DNA of 64,000 nt from Carpediemonas membranifera (GCA_019828565.1 JAHDYR010000019.1:1-64000), one strand, 5' to 3'. Positions 20,495 through 28,693 are shown, counted from the stretch's first letter. The notes: a model not told the origin generated them from the sequence alone. A program made the numbers and translations.

Positions 20495-21832
20495 GTGTTT
20501 GGCGATGGCGCTCCCTTAAATCTGCTTGAACGGCGTGTCGTGGCTGTCTGCGAGGTCGACTTTGACTCTCCCGACACAATTGAGGCATTCCGACGGAAGT
20601 TTTGTGACCACTTCACCGCCAAATCTGTTCATAAGGCTCTAGTCGGCGTCGACTCGCTCCCTGTTGAGAAGCAGGTTGAGATTTACCGCGCATTCCACCT
20701 TGTGTTGCGCCACAAGGACTCGAAGAAACTCGATTCTCGTGTTCCGGCAGGCCAATTTGGCCAGTTTATCGCCCACGCCCAGCTCAGCAAGAAGCTGTCC
20801 TTCGCTGGCTCAGAGAAGCTGACCGAGGAGTTGGCTAAGATCGGTTCGCTCGATCCGTCAGCTCCTCTGAAGAGGAAGATCGCTCGTCTTGAGAAGGAGC
20901 TCGCCTCATCGACTGCTGCTCTGATGAAGGTCCAAGAGGAGTTAGTCCGGGCCCAGAACCACTCAGCAGCAGCCACCAAGCCTTCTGCCGTCGTTGCTGC
21001 CCCTCAGCCGCTTCCGGTTGTCGACGCAGAGTCCACGACACACGATGAATTTTCCGACACTGACGAGTCCGAGTCCGATGGCCACTCTGAACCGGCCGCC
21101 ATGCAGGGTGACGGCGTTCCTTTGCCCCAGTCTGATCAAGACGTCGACGTAGAGTCCGATGTGGACGACACAGACACCGTTGGTTCTCTCCTTCAGCAGC
21201 TAGACGACACCAGTGCAGGCCTTGATGATGTACCCGAGTCTGTGCGCTTGTTGGAGCAGTACGAGCCCTTGATGAAACGGCTTGCTGAGGAGCGGGAGGC
21301 GAGGGAGGCGCTTGAACAGGCTAACAGAGATTCTGAGGAGTCCCAGAAGAGACTTGAAGCTGAGTTAGGTCAGCAGAAGGCCGAGGATCAGGCGATCCAT
21401 CAGTTTACTCAAGCAGAGTTGGCACGGGCGAGTGAGGCTGGGCTTGAAGCGCTCGCCGATGAACTCGAGGACAACTGGGCTGAGCTTGTCAGGCGCGCCG
21501 AGGAGGCAACAGTGGAGCTTGACCGCTACGTTCCTCTCGCTGCCTTGATGGTACTGTTCCAGAGGAACAATGTGACTGGAGCCTTATGGACTCGGATCAA
21601 TAGCACCATGATGAGGTACGGGGGCCAGAAGTTCATAACGGTCCCACCCCTCGACCTCGGTCTGTCGCCAGAGATGAAGGCTATCATCAACCAGCACTCT
21701 CCGGCGGTCGACCTGCCGCCAGATATGAGCAGCAAGGAGCACTCATCTCCTGCCGATGTTACTCCTATGCATATATTCCTACGTCGCGATGGTAAGAGCA
21801 AGGCCCGTGCGACGACTTCGGAGAAACTCTAA
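20495..21832 (+). CDS. Coiled-coil protein with acidic linker (copy 2, start unresolved)
   Basis: An open frame of 445 codons with no in-frame ATG at the 5' end: the first candidate is GTG at 20495, and an in-frame TGA lies about 48 bp upstream. From residue 185 to the end it is nearly identical to copy 1 (5979-7583), including DTDESESD, the Glu/Arg coiled coil and the Ser-rich tail. Upstream of that the sequence differs, with an RRKFCDHFTA block weakly similar to copy 1. It is therefore a chimera created where the inverted-repeat arm ends. A truncated N-terminus or a frameshift hiding an upstream exon are both possible. AGTAAA follows the stop by 7 bp. Confidence 0.6.
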   Translation: MFGDGAPLNLLERRVVAVCEVDFDSPDTIEAFRRKFCDHFTAKSVHKALVGVDSLPVEKQVEIYRAFHLVLRHKDSKKLDSRVPAGQFGQFIAHAQLSKKLSFAGSEKLTEELAKIGSLDPSAPLKRKIARLEKELASSTAALMKVQEELVRAQNHSAAATKPSAVVAAPQPLPVVDAESTTHDEFSDTDESESDGHSEPAAMQGDGVPLPQSDQDVDVESDVDDTDTVGSLLQQLDDTSAGLDDVPESVRLLEQYEPLMKRLAEEREAREALEQANRDSEESQKRLEAELGQQKAEDQAIHQFTQAELARASEAGLEALADELEDNWAELVRRAEEATVELDRYVPLAALMVLFQRNNVTGALWTRINSTMMRYGGQKFITVPPLDLGLSPEMKAIINQHSPAVDLPPDMSSKEHSSPADVTPMHIFLRRDGKSKARATTSEKL

Positions 21833-21860
21833 GAGAGTAAAGTGATTGATCAGACATGAT

Positions 21861-22635
21861 TTACTTCTTCTTCTTAATTCCCGCGCGCTGAGGTTGACGT
21901 AAACTGGGATACATCCTCTTCAAGTTGGAGATGTACCGCTTGTCAGTCATTTCGAGGGCCCGAAAGTGAGCCACTTCGACTTTCTTGACCTCCGAATCCT
22001 TCCAGTAGTCCTCCTGATAGTCAATGCGAAGGAACTCATCCTTCTCGATGCGCTTATTGGCATACACACCAAGAACAGGGAGGCCGCAGAGCACGCCCTC
22101 GCTGCATACACAGTTATAGTCATCGCTGTGATTGATCAGGTGGACTCCACTGGCGTAGGATAGCTCAGTGGAGTCCACACGCACCTTGTTCCAAAAAGGA
22201 GATTCTATGTAAAATGAAATAAAGGGTAACAAACACCATCGACGTGTTGCTGGCGAGGTATTCTTCCTCTGAGAGGAGCTGGCCACAGTAGACGCCGAGG
22301 AAGGTCCCCTCTTTGACCTCCTGGACAGCCATCATCCCTCTGCCAACATGCCCAGTCTCGGCGTCACGGGCTGGTTGCTCCTTAACGACCTCGAGGAAGG
22401 GAGCGCAGCAAGACTCGGCCGCCGGCAGCCAGTCAGGCATCACATAGACGCGGGTGATGCCGTGACACTTCTTCCGGAGATCGGATATCTCCTCATCAGT
22501 GGCACCTGGGTAAATTCGATGGACAACGTTTTGCGGGAGCGTCATCGGATCATCAAGCTGCTCGCTAGCATCAGCAGATGCGCTTGAATTGTCGCTGTCG
22601 ATCGGGGGATGAGCTGGTGCCTTACTACGTGCCAT
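21861..22635 (-). CDS. SET-domain protein (right copy, one frameshift)
   Basis: Same protein as 5177-5950, predicted lysine methyltransferase. The ATG at 22635 (MARSKAPAH). The N-terminal 120 residues are intact here (the left copy has a stop). An extra T in ATTTTAC near 22212 shifts the frame just before the NHSDDYN motif, while the TTTTTGG run that is short in the left copy is complete. The region between could be mistaken for a 30-bp intron because it starts GTGTTT and ends ACATAG, but splicing there would not restore the frame. It is convergent with the coiled-coil gene and divergent from the CHAT-like gene. The stop is in AGTAAAT. Confidence 0.7.
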
Positions 22636-22828
22636 TGAAGTCCTCTCGTTATGCGAAAAAGCCAATTTTCGCAAAAACATCTTGTGAAAATATCGCGAAA
22701 GTTTCTGAAACACTGCTAAACGCCTATTGCTGACGTACACATGAATGGGAATGGATTTATGCAAAGATGAAACAACATATTCCAGGTTTTTATAGGCCAA
22801 AACTTCAGCTATCAGGCCGTACTGTGCT

Positions 22829-22857
22829 TGTGCCAATATTTTTTTCATGGTGGCACA
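22829..22857 (+). promoter_or_regulatory. TGTGCCA palindrome (right-arm copy)
   Basis: TGTGCCA...TGGCACA around a T-rich loop with CATGG, between the divergent SET and CHAT-like genes. Counterpart of 4955-4983. Confidence 0.55.
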
Positions 22858-22873
22858 TTCTGAAATTTGTGAA

Positions 22874-23926
22874 ATGAGCGAAGAACTGCCGCTTGTGTTC
22901 AATGAGAACGCTGTAAGAGCCGTAGAAGGCTCTGATAAGGTGCTTGAGTGTGTTTGCGGCAAAAGAGACAAGCGTCGCGGCTATCGAGGAATTGGTATCC
23001 TCCCTCATCACCCTCCGGACAGCTTGACAAGGTTCCACTCCTGCCCGCTCACTCTGGACAACCTTGTCAACCGTCGCGTGCTCGTTGTTCTTGAGCCAGA
23101 GAACGGGTTCGCCTCCTCTCGCGACTCATTCGCCGTGTTCCACCTTGAGCACATGCCAGACGCGGCAGGGTACCATGTCAAGCTCAAGACGATCCTTGAG
23201 ACCATGGGTGACCAGTACCTCACAATCGAGGCCGTGTCGTTCTCCTCGACAGCAGATTTGGTTTCCAAATTGAGGACCCTGGCCGATCTTTACGCCAACT
23301 TCGACACGTATTGGGTCATTTCTGGCCATACGGAGACTAGTACTTCTCGCTTGGTCATTGATGCGGCCACAAACGATGCCCTGTTCCTCCACAACTTTGT
23401 GGAGTTGATCACGGCCGCATTCAAGGAGCCTACAGTCGTCGATCAAACACGTGTGCGTATGATTTACTTCGCCACGTGTACTAGAGATAACGACACGGCC
23501 GAGACAACCGAGCTGATGAAGACGATTTCGACGAAACCGTACAGGCACACCTGCATCATCCTCACTCCAGAGCAGGTACTGGCCAATGAGCTCCACCTGC
23601 AAGACTGCTTCTGGATTTATCGTACGCTGTGCATGGACAACCCCCTGCTGTTTCTGTCGAGGTACTTCTCAGGCTACCGCAACGCGCCGGGGGCTGCTGG
23701 GAGACGGCTGATTGCAAATGGCTCATTAAGTAGCTGCAATGCGCCGATGCAGATCCTGGGTCCGACCAAGTATGTATCTTCTCTGCCTCTACCGTCTATT
23801 CGTGACCACTGTACCGGCATTACCGACTACAAACCACTGGAAACAAACCCTTCCACTGTTCTAGATGAGCGGTTCATCACTCAAATGACGCAGAGACACG
23901 CACATGCCACTCGCACGATCCATTAA
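22874..23926 (+). CDS. Caspase/CHAT-like protein (intact right copy)
   Basis: About 350 residues. The ATG at 22874 (MSEELPLVF) is preferred because it follows GAAATTTGTGAA as in other genes; an in-frame ATG at 22847 lies inside the palindrome. Two motifs match clan CD peptidases: YWVISGHTE (catalytic His after strand 3) and, about 60 residues later, MIYFATCTRDND (catalytic Cys after strand 4). The H-then-C order and spacing are those of caspases, metacaspases and CHAT domains. The usual G after the His is replaced by TE, so the assignment is tentative. A regulatory protease that processes or activates other element proteins is conceivable. The stop is in ATTAAAAG. Confidence 0.5.
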   Translation: MSEELPLVFNENAVRAVEGSDKVLECVCGKRDKRRGYRGIGILPHHPPDSLTRFHSCPLTLDNLVNRRVLVVLEPENGFASSRDSFAVFHLEHMPDAAGYHVKLKTILETMGDQYLTIEAVSFSSTADLVSKLRTLADLYANFDTYWVISGHTETSTSRLVIDAATNDALFLHNFVELITAAFKEPTVVDQTRVRMIYFATCTRDNDTAETTELMKTISTKPYRHTCIILTPEQVLANELHLQDCFWIYRTLCMDNPLLFLSRYFSGYRNAPGAAGRRLIANGSLSSCNAPMQILGPTKYVSSLPLPSIRDHCTGITDYKPLETNPSTVLDERFITQMTQRHAHATRTIH

Positions 23927-23940
23927 AGTTCTACACTTGT

Positions 23941-25147
23941 TTACCACTTCATTTTGACCACATGATCGTCATAGACGCTTCTGCACATCTTACACAGGCG
24001 AATCGTGAACACTCTTTGATCAAGCCTTGCCTCTAGTTCAGTTATGTGGGTCGGGCACATCCACTTGAGGCAGGCATAGCATGACATCAGTTCGCTGGTC
24101 TTCTTCTGAGTCTTGTGATCACTTGTGCACGCTTCGCACCGGTTCTTCGACTGCTTGCAGCATGGGCACTGGACCTTAGACCCAGCTTTGCCAGGTCTGT
24201 GGCAATGCTTGTGCATGAAAACGCTTGCAAGAGCTGCAAGTTACAAAGTCGCGGACATTTGGATTCCACCACCAGTCGGGAGCACGGCACACGACGCAGG
24301 CATATACCAGCGATCTCTGGTAGAGAGTAGCCAGAGAGTGTACGTCGGAGGGGGGCTGATCGGACTCGGAGATGGGTTCCGTGTGACTCTGGCCGAACTT
24401 ATTACTGATACGCTTGATGACAGCGGCCGAAACTATCTCAGCAAGCATTTCTGGATCAAGTCGGGCTCGTTTGGCCGCGGTCTCCACCTCATCCAGACGA
24501 AGTTCAAGCCTTCGGCGAGCAGTCGTGACCAGAGCTTCATCCTCGTCTGAGATCTCGTACTCCATGATCTGAGATAGCTTCGTTTCCTGGCGAGCAGATG
24601 GTAGCTCGGCCTTGATCGAGAGGAGGGGGGTGGAACCAGAAGAAATGGGAGGAACGGCGGACGGATCAGGATCATTCTTGGCTCTGGGCGGACGATAAGT
24701 GACAAGCGTGGGCCAGGTGATGCCCTCAAGCTGAACTTGATTTGATACGTCAGGCTTGTCGATCGCCTTCAGTATGCTAGCGAGCTGAGCGCGGAAGCTA
24801 CTGAGCTGAGGTTGACTGGCAAGACAAAGCCTGTGCGCTACGCCGTTATTTACCTCCTCTGTTCCAAAATGGTCGTTTTGGAAGGTCTTGATTGCGGCAA
24901 TCGCTGCGTGCGAGGTCCTATCGGCGAACAGATAGCCCTTGATGTCTGGGACCAGTTTCAGAAGGCGTTCCTGAATAATGCGCAGGCATTGGTGCATGTC
25001 GGCCGTGGAAAGACCCATGCCGCTGGTGACCGTCGTGTCAAAAAATGCATTGAGGTATGCCGAATAAAGATTGGCCCGGAAATACCTTGGCTTATCTCCT
25101 GTTACGCGTTTAGCTGCCGCAGGTTCTTGTATTACAGGAATGTCCAT
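23941..25147 (-). CDS. PHD-type zinc-finger protein (right copy, frameshift in zinc region)
   Basis: Partner of 2661-3871. The ATG at 25147 (MDIPVIQEP) follows AATTTCGCGG by no gap. The N-terminal 330 residues are in one frame. An extra T in the TTTT run near 24219 breaks the frame within the PHD finger, right after the second Cys pair, and the rest continues in another frame to 23941. The break lies in a homopolymer and is absent from the left copy, so it may be a consensus error. Confidence 0.65.
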
Positions 25148-25183
25148 CCGCGAAATTCTGACATAAACTGCGAATTTCACCAA
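25148..25183. promoter_or_regulatory. 36-bp divergent promoter
   Basis: Separates ATG 25147 (minus, PHD) and ATG 25184 (plus). It carries AATTTCAC three bases before the plus-strand ATG and AATTTCGC two bases before the minus-strand ATG. It is the clearest example of the shared start-proximal motif. Confidence 0.6.
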
Positions 25184-25399
25184 ATGGAACTGCGGCGCGG
25201 AGGCATCAATGTTACTGAATTAACAGTAAAGAACATGTATAAAGTGTGTAAGATAGAAGAAAGTCTCAAAAAGATCCGCGAAAACAATTTTCAAGCCAAA
25301 TTGGACATTTCTATAGACGACACAGTCTCTGACATGTTTTTGGCCATCGAAAATCTCCGAAAGAAGCTTGTGCTTGTGCTACATAACTCTGATGTTTGA
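25184..25399 (+). CDS. Unknown 71-aa protein
   Basis: Small helical protein, MELRRGGINVTELTV at the start, with a charged amphipathic middle (KIEESLKKIREN) and a C-terminal ENLRKKL helix. It has an AATTTCACCAA box directly before the ATG and TGATAAA at the stop, the same expression signals as larger genes, so I regard it as real. The left-arm copy (2400-2622) has indels. No family recognised; possibly a coiled-coil regulator. Confidence 0.5.
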   Translation: MELRRGGINVTELTVKNMYKVCKIEESLKKIRENNFQAKLDISIDDTVSDMFLAIENLRKKLVLVLHNSDV

Positions 25400-25680
25400 T
25401 AAATGGACAATTCAATTGAAAAAAGTTGCGTTTAGATTGTTGAAACTCTTAACGCTTGAAACATGGTTGTATGAGCCTGATTGGTCACATTAAGCGCCTC
25501 AAGCTGCTTCAGCACAATCTCTTTCACGTTCTCGCATGAAAATGAGAAAGAGATTGTGCTGAATCTGTGTTGAACCGTTGTTTTGTGACAATTCATGACA
25601 ATTTGAAGCAATCAACGCAAAATTATGTAACAAAAACACATCAGATGATCGTTTAATGCTGTACCACAGGTGTTACATCA
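25400..25680. other. Intergenic region with hairpin
   Basis: Contains the right-arm copy of the hairpin (about 25508-25566; TTCAGCACAATCTCTTT and its complement). Nothing else recognised. Confidence 0.5.
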
Positions 25681-25980
25681 TCATCTGATCCATGGTAGTG
25701 GAGACTCTTGACTCAGTGGAGAATGGTGGCCAGGAGAAGAAGGCGGACTGCCAACGGGCGTGGCAGAGGCTGAAGACGACGGCTGAGTGGGAGCAGGTTG
25801 GGTGGGGGGTGGCGTTGACGACGAAGAGGTGGATGGAGACGGGCACGGAGATGGATACGGCGAGCTGTACGGCATACGCCTTACTGGAAGCGGCATCTCC
25901 GGCCACTTGACGAACCTGCACCGCCGGGCAGTTAAATCTTGAGGCCTCTTCTTGATCTGCCTTGGTTTCGTCCTTGGCAT
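25681..25980 (-). CDS. Small basic then Pro/Ser-rich protein
   Basis: About 99 residues from ATG 25980: a basic head (MPRTKPRQIKKRP), an RCRFVKWPEM segment, then a Pro/Ser/Thr-rich tail with PSPCPSPSTSSSS-type repeats. The upstream sequence has GAAAATTGTGTGAAAA boxes. No known domain. The basic head and disordered tail would suit a DNA-condensing or scaffold role, but this is a guess. The left-arm copy is frameshifted. Confidence 0.5.
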   Translation of the reverse strand: MPRTKPRQIKKRPQDLTARRCRFVKWPEMPLPVRRMPYSSPYPSPCPSPSTSSSSTPPPTQPAPTQPSSSASATPVGSPPSSPGHHSPLSQESPLPWIR

Positions 25981-26051
25981 CGCTCTGTGCAGAATTAGCC
26001 ACAGTTTTTCACACAATTTTCACACAAAATTTACACGTTTTCAAATAATCT

Positions 26052-27359
26052 TTACTTCCGATCAATCATCGCAATAAACTGCCTGTGGAGTCTTCCGCTT
26101 ACACCTTTTGCGCACTTATTGGTGCTCACCTGCCTGTATCCCTTGTGGCATGTGTCACAGCTGACGTTCTCGCGTCCATGAAGGTCTCTACCACACACTA
26201 TGCAGCGCCGATAGAAGACTTGACCCTCAAACCCCCGTTGGCAGCAGTCGACCATTCTCTTTCGCTGATCTACAGAGAGTAAGACCTGTTCAGTATCATC
26301 CAAGAGGAGCGGACTGGTCTTGGCGACGCATTCATGCACGCGCATGATGACCTTGAGCTTTTCAAGACATTCGGCAGCAGTGGGACGCTTCGTTGGGTCG
26401 AAGTGGAGCATCTGCATTGCCAGGTCGTACATTCCGAGGCAAGTGGGTGGCGTGGTGCCGCGAATCGGTAGTGCAGAGTTCACGTTCACGAAGTTGAGAC
26501 AATCTCTGAGCGGTTCGAGTGTCTTACGTGACAACTGCAACTGCCCACCATAGAAGTGGCACCAGTTCAGCAAGCTACCAAGCTTCAGCATCTTCTTCTT
26601 CTTCCTGTTGTCGATCTGCGCCATGTTTGCACCCATGTCAGTCACCTTCGCGGCAAAGGGGGACTTGGGGAGACCGTAAAAGAGCATCAAAATGACTACA
26701 CCGCACGAGTAAATGTCGGAGGCAGGTGTGACGACATAAGAACAGGCGGGAAGAGCCGATGCAGTCATTCGCGTGAGCTTGGAGGTCTCGTATGGCGCTC
26801 TTTGAACTTCCGGAATGACCGAACGCGCAGCGAGACACTCTTTGAACATCTCTGGGGGTAAATACCCATGCGTGCCGCGATATTCGGATGCTGATTTCAG
26901 TTGTATGACCCAGTTCTCGTCGCTACAAGCCGGCTTCGTCATAGCAGAACCAAAGTCAATGAGGTATCCCTTCTGGTCTGTGCTAAAAAGAAAGTTGTCG
27001 GGCTTAATATCGCAATGAGCAACTCCGTGGTCATGCATGAAGCATACAGACTGCAGTAGATGCGAAACGTAGCGGAACTGAAGGCTGGGCTCAGCCTTAC
27101 AGAGGTCGACGAAGAAGATTTGGTCGACATGAGGAGTCATGAAGGCTGGGACATGGTCTACAAAGCCTGTATCGACGACAGGGAGGACATGCGGACTGTC
27201 CTTGAGCGCTAGCAGGGTGGGAACCTCCATATCGTAGTGCTCATCAATCTTGATCACGACCTTCAGCTTGTCAGCTCCAAACTCGTGCAGATACCGTCTA
27301 CTATTACCACGTGAGGAAGTCTGTTGCTCCAGCTTCTCACTATCGAGCTCGAACACCAT
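26052..27359 (-). CDS. Protein kinase with C-terminal zinc ribbon (right-arm copy, intact)
   Basis: 435 residues from ATG 27359 (MVFELDSEK). Kinase motifs: VVIKIDEHYD (Lys), HCDIKPDN (catalytic Asp, non-RD), LIDFGSAM (DFG), RGTHGYLPPE, and SDIYSCGVV. The C-terminal tail has CIVCGR and CDTCHK Cys pairs in a zinc-ribbon-like arrangement. It is the outermost gene of the arm. The last 215 residues are nearly identical to kinase 2 at 14662-15957, while the first half is about two thirds identical by eye. The stop is in AAGTAAAG. Likely a signalling kinase carried as cargo; a Cdc7-like or CK1-like group is possible but not proved. Confidence 0.85.
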   Translation of the reverse strand: MVFELDSEKLEQQTSSRGNSRRYLHEFGADKLKVVIKIDEHYDMEVPTLLALKDSPHVLPVVDTGFVDHVPAFMTPHVDQIFFVDLCKAEPSLQFRYVSHLLQSVCFMHDHGVAHCDIKPDNFLFSTDQKGYLIDFGSAMTKPACSDENWVIQLKSASEYRGTHGYLPPEMFKECLAARSVIPEVQRAPYETSKLTRMTASALPACSYVVTPASDIYSCGVVILMLFYGLPKSPFAAKVTDMGANMAQIDNRKKKKMLKLGSLLNWCHFYGGQLQLSRKTLEPLRDCLNFVNVNSALPIRGTTPPTCLGMYDLAMQMLHFDPTKRPTAAECLEKLKVIMRVHECVAKTSPLLLDDTEQVLLSVDQRKRMVDCCQRGFEGQVFYRRCIVCGRDLHGRENVSCDTCHKGYRQVSTNKCAKGVSGRLHRQFIAMIDRK

Positions 27360-27360
27360 G

Positions 27361-27417
27361 CACAGGTAGCTGTGCGAAATTCGGTCTTAAAGTGCATTTT
27401 GCGACAGCTACCTGTGC
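27361..27417 (-). promoter_or_regulatory. Inverted repeat in promoter of right-arm kinase
   Basis: CACAGGTAGCTGTGCGAAAT pairs with the AGTGCATTTTGCGACAGCTACCTGTG region. Third copy of the kinase promoter palindrome, directly upstream of ATG 27359 on the minus strand. Confidence 0.6.
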
Positions 27418-27709
27418 GTCGCTACGAGGGAAGCAGCAGCGGAAATAAAGACAGGAGTAGCTTATGGATAGCATTTATCGACAACCTCAGTGATTCTCTT
27501 GGCGAACAGTAGTCTCAGTGCAGAGAAGCATTTCGTGAAAATGTGTGAAAAATGCAGAAGCTCACAGATGCATGGAAAGCATGTATAGTGATGTCCTGTA
27601 CATCCAGGGGTGTTCAGTGCCATCTCTTTCGTTTTCTTGCGCCTTGTGAAAATGGTGAAAAGATTTCACTGAATCTAATGTTTTCACCATTTTTTTTTCG
27701 TGAAAACGG
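27418..27709. other. Terminal non-coding region of the element
   Basis: AT-rich, with several TTTCAC/GTGAAA repeats including GTGAAAATGGTGAAAAGATTTCAC at about 27645-27670. It leads into the end motif at 27710. No gene seen. Confidence 0.5.
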
Positions 27710-27759
27710 ACTTCCTCATGATTTCCTCAGGCATCGAAACCCCGTTTTTAACAGTATGG

Positions 27760-27966
27760 TCAGTATGCTGCAAATGTCGCAGCGAGAAAGGAGTCACCAA
27801 TCGCGTTCAGCTTTCTTGTTTCTCGCCTGATACTGCTCGTAATATCGTTCAAGCGTGAATCTATGAAGTAATGGGACTGAATGGCCTCTATTGCGTCAAT
27901 TTCTTGCGTAATCGTTGTTGAATGGCCTAGAATAGATGTTGCAGCTGCTTCCAGCTCCTGTTGCAT
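27760..27966 (-). CDS. Unknown 68-aa open frame outside the element
   Basis: MQQELEAAATSILGH..., helical and polar, ending at the element boundary. It could be the remnant of a host gene interrupted by the element, because the frame runs up to the last bases of the end motif. No family recognised. Confidence 0.25.
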   Translation of the reverse strand: MQQELEAAATSILGHSTTITQEIDAIEAIQSHYFIDSRLNDITSSIRRETRKLNAIGDSFLAATFAAY

Positions 27967-28149
27967 GCTAAATGCTGTGTTTTGGACAATTGGTCGTGTT
28001 CAGGCAGATTTTTTTCGTGCAAAGTGCAGGCTAATACGCGCCCTTAAACTGTGGGATCAGCCGCTGGGTAAATATACTGAGAAAAAACCATATAGCTGAG
28101 TTCACTGTCTTGTGCTGAATACGGTGGCGCCATTTATTTCTCTGAATCG

Positions 28150-28341
28150 CTAAGTTTTGTCAGCGTTGACCGCGCACGACCGGTCGTCCTTACGCGATGA
28201 CACCCAGCCCATCTTGTAGGTCGGGTGGCCATACCTCGCGGCCTTGCTTGCTTTTCTTTGACGAGCAATATTCCCTGAGTAATAGCCTCTCCTTTTCTTC
28301 AATTCGACTCTAGCCAAGTCAAAAAACAAGAAATCGACCAT
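28150..28341 (-). CDS. Unknown 63-aa basic open frame
   Basis: Starts MVDFLFFDLARVELKKRRG and is rich in Lys, Arg and Tyr. It begins just downstream of the large palindrome at 28347-28450. Unknown; may be non-coding. Confidence 0.25.
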   Translation of the reverse strand: MVDFLFFDLARVELKKRRGYYSGNIARQRKASKAARYGHPTYKMGWVSSRKDDRSCAVNADKT

Positions 28342-28346
28342 ATCTC

Positions 28347-28450
28347 AAAATCTAACAGGTAGATTCACTCTGAAAGTGATTATGCGCATATGTACCTCCT
28401 TTCAACTACTCACATAATCACTATCGTAGTGAATCTACCTGTTAGATTTT
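28347..28450 (+). repeat. Large hairpin with 38-bp arms
   Basis: AAAATCTAACAGGTAGATTCACT at 28347 is repeated inverted at 28428-28450, and the match continues inward through AGTGATTATG. Four mismatches in 38 bp, loop of 28 nt. It could be a promoter palindrome, a small-RNA precursor or a small foldback transposon. Confidence 0.75.
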
Positions 28451-28633
28451 CTGTTATTGTCCATTTTATCGTTTCGTCTTAACCTGCACGGCGAAATGCT
28501 CAAACCAGGCAAGGAGTCAGAGCCAGAGCTTCTTTCCATGCTCTAAGTACATCATATGGACTCTCAAGAAGACCTTCGTTTATCTCTAAATAGCTTAAAT
28601 TTAATGAATACTTCATTTCTGAGCAAGAAATTG

Positions 28634-28693
28634 TAGATTATCTAGCGTTTTGAGGTCGAAGATAATCTAGGGTTTAGCAAAGATAATCTAGGG
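28634..28693 (+). repeat. Three short direct repeats AGATAATCTAGGG-like
   Basis: AGATTATCTAGCG, then twice AGATAATCTAGGG, at 22-bp spacing, ending 15 bp before the first retrotransposon fragment. Each contains TAGGG. Confidence 0.5.

Larger units (their letters stand above)
21047..27753 (-). repeat. Right arm of 6.7-kb inverted repeat of DNA element
   Basis: Reverse-complement partner of 1-6764. The inner boundary at 21047 falls inside the coiled-coil gene. The outer boundary at about 27753 ends in the sequence CCCGTTTTTAACA. Differences from the left arm are mostly single-base homopolymer changes, so where one arm has a broken gene the other is often intact. This arm has the better kinase and CHAT genes; the left arm has the better PHD zinc-finger region. 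Confidence 0.85.

Noticed and set aside
1-27753. A Polinton/Maverick or giant-virus fragment
   Set aside because: No type-B DNA polymerase, packaging ATPase, capsid or integrase genes are visible; only the long inverted ends recall them.
28634-28693. A CRISPR array
   Set aside because: Repeats are short, imperfect and only three; the genome is eukaryotic.
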